Of a DNA stretch of 19,190 nt, positions 14,985 to 19,190 are shown piece by piece (within the stretch, counting starts at the first letter, position 1; each line of letters starts with the position of its first letter). Position numbers and translations under genes: made by a program. The stretch comes from an uncultured Ignavibacteriota bacterium (GTDB taxonomy: Bacteria > Bacteroidota > Ignavibacteria > Tepidaquicellales > Tepidaquicellaceae), in NCBI GenBank assembly GCA_937959065.1, contig CALGOI010000207.1, forward strand, positions 1 through 19,190, read 5' to 3'. Below the pieces are notes generated by a model. The model saw only the letters and a program-made list of their open reading frames with translations, was not told where the DNA came from and made no database searches.

Positions 14985-16787
14985 TTACTTCATTAAAATC
15001 ATTTTCTTTGTCTCTGCTGCCGCTCCGTCAACGATCAGTGAATAAAAATATACTCCGCTTGATAGACCAATGGCTGCTGAATTAAACTGAATATTCTGTA
15101 CTGATGGCTGTATTGATGCATTATCTAATAATGTTGCAACTTCTTTACCTGAGATATCAAATATCTTCAGCGAAATAACAGACGATTTATTAACAGAAAA
15201 CGGAATTGTAGTCATCGGATTGAATGGATTTGGATAATTCTGCCCAAGAGAAAAACCCTCGGGAAGATTTCCTGAATTTGGTTCAATTGAGGTTGTTAAC
15301 GCAAGCTGTATTGCCTCCCAGGCATTTATCGTTCCCCACCCTATCAGCGAATTCGGGCTGTTCGAATTACTAGCTGTAGTCCTTAATACTCCTCTTATTT
15401 TCATTGGATTAAGTGAAGGATTTGCCTGAATTATCATGGCTACAACACCTGCTGCCATAGGACATGAAAATGATGTTCCGCTTCCAAATGATGTATACCC
15501 GTTATTTCCTGCACCAAACTCTGCTGTAACATTATCTCTACCCATTGCCATAAGATCCGGTTTAATCCTTCCGTCAACTGTAGGACCAACTGAAGAGAAT
15601 GATGACCTTAACCCATCGGGGTCAATAGAACCGATAGTAATTACACTATCTCCGTCAGCAGGAGCACCTAATGTGTTATGGTTTGGATCAAACCCATAAT
15701 TTCCGGCAGCATTTACTACTACTATTCCTTTTCCAACTATTAGATCAGCTCCAATTGTTATCTTACAACTATCACCGTTCATCCATGTCCAGTTATATGA
15801 ATAAGGTGAACCCGGATCAAACTCTCTGTATATTAATGAAGAACTAATAATATCCGCTCCTAAACTATCTGCCCATTCTGCAGCTGCAATCCAGTTATCT
15901 TCCTCTACAGGAGTTTCACTCTCCGTATTTTCAGTCTTTGCTAAGATAACTCGCGAATCGAATGCCGGTGAAATTAAATTTCCCGGGCCATATCCTACAA
16001 TAAGCGATAATACCCTCGTACCATGTGCGCCATCTCCCATTTGACCGGTCTGATTTCCTACATTGGTATCACCATTTACAAAATCATAAGTCCTCAAACC
16101 CCGTGCCCTTATGGAATCAAAACATGGATGTCCAAGGTTATCAAATCCTGTATCAAAACAAGCGATTAACACTCCTTTGCCTGTATATCCGCTGTCATGT
16201 GCTGTTGGTACATTGATTAGATCTGACTGATGGAATGAACCACCGTAATTTAAAATACCTGGATTGTCATTTTGTATGTTTTGTATTTTGTTTTGAGTAT
16301 TTTCTTCTATTAATAAATCTTTTTCATAATCTATATTTGTCTTATACCTATCAACAAGTTCTATTTCTTTCACAAAATCTTCTCTTGCAATCTGCTCAAT
16401 CTGCTGTTTTGTTGCGTAACACGAAACACTATTAAACCACTTTGAAATATTCTTAATATTTAAACCGTAGCTTTTTACAGAGCTTATGTAATTGTAATTT
16501 ACCGGCAGATCCGTAAAATCTACTAAATCCCCCGACCCTCTCAATTTCCTTCTTTCAATAGCTTTTGGAGTTAACAATCTTTCTGGAGTATTAAGAATAT
16601 GAACATTATCTCCTTTATCTTTAAAACTAATCCAAACAAGAAATTCTTCATCTTCTGAAACAATATTTAAAACTCTGTAAAGACTTTGGTTTATCTTAGA
16701 TTCAATATTATTGCTGCTGACCCCTTTAAACGAAAAAAGGGCAATTACAGTTACTAATAATAGCCCGTATTTGTAAAATATTCTCAT
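14985..16787 (-). CDS. Secreted subtilisin-like serine protease (S8) with T9SS C-terminal sorting domain
   Basis: The 600-residue protein has an N-terminal signal sequence (MRIFYKYGLLLVTVIALFSF) and then a propeptide-like region to about residue 180. The subtilase domain carries Asp212 (ACFDTGF), His255 (DGAHGTRV), the oxyanion Asn363 (VNAAGN) and Ser439 (GTSFSCP), so the catalytic set is complete. Residues 513-600 form a type A sorting domain: LGQNYPNPFNPMTTIPF, LKIFDISGKEV, GVYFYSLIVDG and a basic end, KKMILMK. Such domains direct export by the type IX system, usually followed by cleavage and attachment at the surface or release. It is likely an extracellular protease. It is transcribed away from the other T9SS cargo gene, with only 87 bp between the two starts. 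No T9SS machinery gene is in the window. Confidence 0.95.
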   Translation of the reverse strand: MRIFYKYGLLLVTVIALFSFKGVSSNNIESKINQSLYRVLNIVSEDEEFLVWISFKDKGDNVHILNTPERLLTPKAIERRKLRGSGDLVDFTDLPVNYNYISSVKSYGLNIKNISKWFNSVSCYATKQQIEQIAREDFVKEIELVDRYKTNIDYEKDLLIEENTQNKIQNIQNDNPGILNYGGSFHQSDLINVPTAHDSGYTGKGVLIACFDTGFDNLGHPCFDSIRARGLRTYDFVNGDTNVGNQTGQMGDGAHGTRVLSLIVGYGPGNLISPAFDSRVILAKTENTESETPVEEDNWIAAAEWADSLGADIISSSLIYREFDPGSPYSYNWTWMNGDSCKITIGADLIVGKGIVVVNAAGNYGFDPNHNTLGAPADGDSVITIGSIDPDGLRSSFSSVGPTVDGRIKPDLMAMGRDNVTAEFGAGNNGYTSFGSGTSFSCPMAAGVVAMIIQANPSLNPMKIRGVLRTTASNSNSPNSLIGWGTINAWEAIQLALTTSIEPNSGNLPEGFSLGQNYPNPFNPMTTIPFSVNKSSVISLKIFDISGKEVATLLDNASIQPSVQNIQFNSAAIGLSSGVYFYSLIVDGAAAETKKMILMK

Positions 16788-16823
16788 TATTTACATTTTT
16801 TATAAAAAAAATTCAAAATAACT

Positions 16824-16835
16824 TAACCCAGGTTA
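16824..16835. promoter_or_regulatory. Small palindrome between the two divergent T9SS cargo genes
   Basis: TAACC-CA-GGTTA is a near-perfect palindrome with 5-bp arms in the 87-bp gap between divergent starts at 16787 (minus) and 16875 (plus). A shared regulator binding here is possible, but arms this short can occur by chance. Confidence 0.25.
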
Positions 16836-16874
16836 GGGAGAAAAAATTTCGCTAACACTAAATTAAACTACTCT

Positions 16875-19190
16875 ATGACAAAATTATTATCAATTCTATT
16901 TTTACTGGTAATATCTGCAAATGCATTCGCCCAGGATTTGAATATCCCGAATAATGTATATGACAATGCTAGCGAAGAAGTTTCCAAAAAAAACGCATTT
17001 AAAAGGGAAAGATGGTTTTATGAGCAAAGAATGTATCCTTTCAATTATTTACCTGAAGACGCATACTCAAAGGCAATTCAGCAAAGAGACCAACTAAGGC
17101 AAACCCATGGATTCTACAATAGTTTAAGAAATAGCTGGATCAGTATTGGTCCTTCTTCTGGGTTCTATACAGGATGGGGTAATATATCTTCCAGGATTAC
17201 AACTATTGCGATAGACCCCACTAACACAAATATTGTATATATCGGAGCAGCTTTTGGAGGAGTTTGGAAATCCACCGATGCAGGTTCTACATGGACACCT
17301 CTTACTGATAATGAAATTTCTTTATCTTCCGGATCGATAGCAATTGACCCTAATAATACCAATATTTTATATTACGGAACTGGTGAAGCTACATATAGTG
17401 GTGCCTCTTATTATGGACGCGGATTGCTAAAGTCCACAAATGGAGGACTTAACTGGACTCATTACCAATCCGGTTTACCATCTTTGACATATACTTCCAG
17501 ATTAGTTATTCGACCGGGTCATTCAAATGAACTATTGGCTGCAATGGGTAACTCAGGTCTCTATAAAAGCACTGATGGTGGAGCTTCATGGACTCAGCTT
17601 CTGGTCGGAAGGTGTGATGATGTACTTTTTTCACCTACAGGTGATACAGCATACGCTGTAGGCTCAGGAACACAATATACAATTTCTACTAACGGAGGTG
17701 CCTCATTTAATATTGTTTCAGCCGGATTTGTTCCGGGCACAAGAAATCACATTGCAATATGCAGAAACTCACCTAATGTATTATATTTTGCAAGTTATTC
17801 CGGTTCAACAATTTCGGTTTATAAATCAACAAATGCCGGTTTTAATTATACTCAAATTTCACCCGGTCATAACTTTAACGGCGGACAGGCATGGTATGAT
17901 TTTTATATGCATGTAAGTCCTATTGATCCAAATCTTGCTTATGTAGGAGCAATTGACATTTGGAGAACAACAAACGGAGGGACCAGTTTCCAGAATATAT
18001 CTAATGCATACTCCGGTGGTCCGGTTCACCCTGACCAGCATAATTTTGCTTTTCATCCAACAGATGTCAATAAAGTATATTGCACTCACGATGGCGGTGT
18101 TATGTCTTCTAATAATAAAGGGGATTCCTGGACAAACCTCAATGCTACCCTTACTCTGACACAATTTTATAGAATTGCTGCTGATCCTTCTAATGCCGCT
18201 CATATAATGGGTGGTACTCAGGACAACGGAACTCAAAGAACTCTTGGAACTCTTAACTGGACTTTGGCTTTCGGTGGAGACGGAGGTGAAGTTTGTTTTA
18301 ATCCTCAAGATCCTTTACAAGTATTAGGAGAAACTCAAAATAATGGCGTCAGAAGATCTTTAAATGGAGGAATTTCATGGGGAAATGCAACAAGCGGACT
18401 TACCGGTACCGGAGCTTGGGTTGGTCCTATAATTGCTCATCCCGATTCTGCTGGTGTCTTTTTTACTGCAAGACAACAAGTTTTCAAAACAACAAATACT
18501 GTAACTACCGGATGGGTGCCTATTTCTACAGGGACCTCCGGTACAATTAGGGAAATGGCTATTTCAAAATCAAATCCAATGACATTATACGCTACAGCCG
18601 GCAGCCAGATTTACAGGTCCACAAATGGAGGTTACACATTTACAAATGTGACCAGCGGAACTCCGGGAAGAACTATAACGAGTGTTAATATACATCCCGA
18701 TTCTTCAAATGTTGCTATTGTTACTTTCTCGGGTTTTGGAACTGGAAAGATATATAAAACAACTAATAATGGTACTTCCTGGCAGAATATCAGCGGGAAT
18801 ATACCTGACACACCGGTAAATGACGGAATGATTTATTACCCGGGATTCTCGACAAGCACTTACATTGTTGCAACTGATGTTGGAGTATTCATATCTAATA
18901 ATTGGGGCCTTTCTTATACTGAATTAGCCGACGGACTCCCCAATACTGTGGCCATGCATCTTGATTATAATGCTGCATCCAACAAACTCCGACTTGGTAC
19001 TCATGGTAGAGGGGTATTTGAAACACAAATAGTTACATCGATCAGTAATATTGGTAATTCTATACCGGTAACTCACGCTTTATATCAAAACTATCCGAAT
19101 CCATTTAACCCGACAACAAAGATAAAATTCGATATTCCAAAAGATTCTTTCTTAAAACAATCTGTTTTTGAAATACTTGGCCGAAAAATT
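16875..19190 (+). CDS. Secreted Asp-box (BNR/sortilin-like) beta-propeller protein with T9SS sorting domain, incomplete at right edge
   Basis: The frame is open from ATG 16875 to the window end (772 codons), with no stop reached. It starts with a signal peptide (MTKLLSILFLLVISANAFAQ). From about residue 85 onward it carries roughly ten Asp-box-like repeats of the form S-T-x-x-G-x-x-W, for example KSTDAGSTWTPL, KSTNGGLNWTHY, KSTDGGASWTQL, RTTNGGTSFQNI and KTTNNGTSWQNI. These indicate one or two beta-propellers of the BNR/VPS10-like type, as in sialidases, exo-acting glycoside hydrolases and adhesins. No catalytic residues can be assigned with confidence. Near the edge, ALYQNYPNPFNPTTKIKF and FEILGRKI open a type A T9SS sorting domain, so only about 50-60 residues are probably missing. 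It is likely surface-attached or released and divergent from the secreted subtilase. Confidence 0.92.
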   Translation, partial: MTKLLSILFLLVISANAFAQDLNIPNNVYDNASEEVSKKNAFKRERWFYEQRMYPFNYLPEDAYSKAIQQRDQLRQTHGFYNSLRNSWISIGPSSGFYTGWGNISSRITTIAIDPTNTNIVYIGAAFGGVWKSTDAGSTWTPLTDNEISLSSGSIAIDPNNTNILYYGTGEATYSGASYYGRGLLKSTNGGLNWTHYQSGLPSLTYTSRLVIRPGHSNELLAAMGNSGLYKSTDGGASWTQLLVGRCDDVLFSPTGDTAYAVGSGTQYTISTNGGASFNIVSAGFVPGTRNHIAICRNSPNVLYFASYSGSTISVYKSTNAGFNYTQISPGHNFNGGQAWYDFYMHVSPIDPNLAYVGAIDIWRTTNGGTSFQNISNAYSGGPVHPDQHNFAFHPTDVNKVYCTHDGGVMSSNNKGDSWTNLNATLTLTQFYRIAADPSNAAHIMGGTQDNGTQRTLGTLNWTLAFGGDGGEVCFNPQDPLQVLGETQNNGVRRSLNGGISWGNATSGLTGTGAWVGPIIAHPDSAGVFFTARQQVFKTTNTVTTGWVPISTGTSGTIREMAISKSNPMTLYATAGSQIYRSTNGGYTFTNVTSGTPGRTITSVNIHPDSSNVAIVTFSGFGTGKIYKTTNNGTSWQNISGNIPDTPVNDGMIYYPGFSTSTYIVATDVGVFISNNWGLSYTELADGLPNTVAMHLDYNAASNKLRLGTHGRGVFETQIVTSISNIGNSIPVTHALYQNYPNPFNPTTKIKFDIPKDSFLKQSVFEILGRKI

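Noticed and set aside
17859..18308. 149-codon minus-strand frame near the right end, and short plus-strand frames nearby
   Set aside because: They overlap the Asp-box protein, whose frame is continuous from 16875 to the edge and shows clear repeats, so they are shadows.

Overview
The window looks like a chromosomal segment from a free-living Bacteroidota/Chlorobi-group bacterium, most likely Ignavibacteria. Three lines of evidence support this. Two secreted proteins carry the NYPNPFNP-type C-terminal sorting domain of type IX secretion (T9SS), which is especially common in Ignavibacteria. There is a DUF5686-like outer-membrane protein. Most genes start without an obvious Shine-Dalgarno sequence in AT-rich leaders. 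All twelve reading frames that end inside the window (counting the final stops of the broken genes) use TAA. No mobile element, CRISPR array, rRNA or defence system was found.

Layout: (1) 1-540 holds a minus-strand fragment of a small secreted DUF4783-like protein and a tRNA with a CAT anticodon. (2) 646-7010 is an RND efflux operon: a palindromic operator candidate, a TetR-family regulator, a TolC-like outer-membrane factor, a lipoprotein membrane-fusion protein broken by an in-frame TGA, an RND transporter, then a terminator. (3) 7088-8378 is rplY (ribosomal protein L25/CTC) followed by pth, a classic pairing; rplY carries two in-frame TGA codons. (4) 8447-10636 is a membrane pyrophosphatase of the potassium-dependent class. 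(5) 10702-11574 (minus) is a membrane-anchored dihaem cytochrome c resembling thiosulfate dehydrogenase TsdA; the two genes converge on a shared terminator. (6) 11914-14953 is rsmG followed closely by a DUF5686-like protein. (7) 14985-16787 (minus) is a secreted subtilase, and 16875 to the right edge (plus) is a large Asp-box beta-propeller protein. These two are divergent and both carry T9SS sorting domains.

The main anomaly is three genes interrupted by stop codons with the original frame kept on both sides. In rplY, four glycines conserved in the L25 family have become stop, stop, Val and Cys, each explicable by one G-to-T change. In the fusion protein, the TGA lies beside a perfect 9-bp hairpin, in a coiled-coil segment that also looks about seven residues short. 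At the left edge, a TAA interrupts the DUF4783-like protein. Clustered consensus or base-damage errors, real decay, and recoding are the possible explanations. I favour sequence error for rplY, because a lost L25 C-terminal domain is otherwise hard to square with its good preservation, but this cannot be decided from the sequence alone. I did not identify a convincing new biological system.
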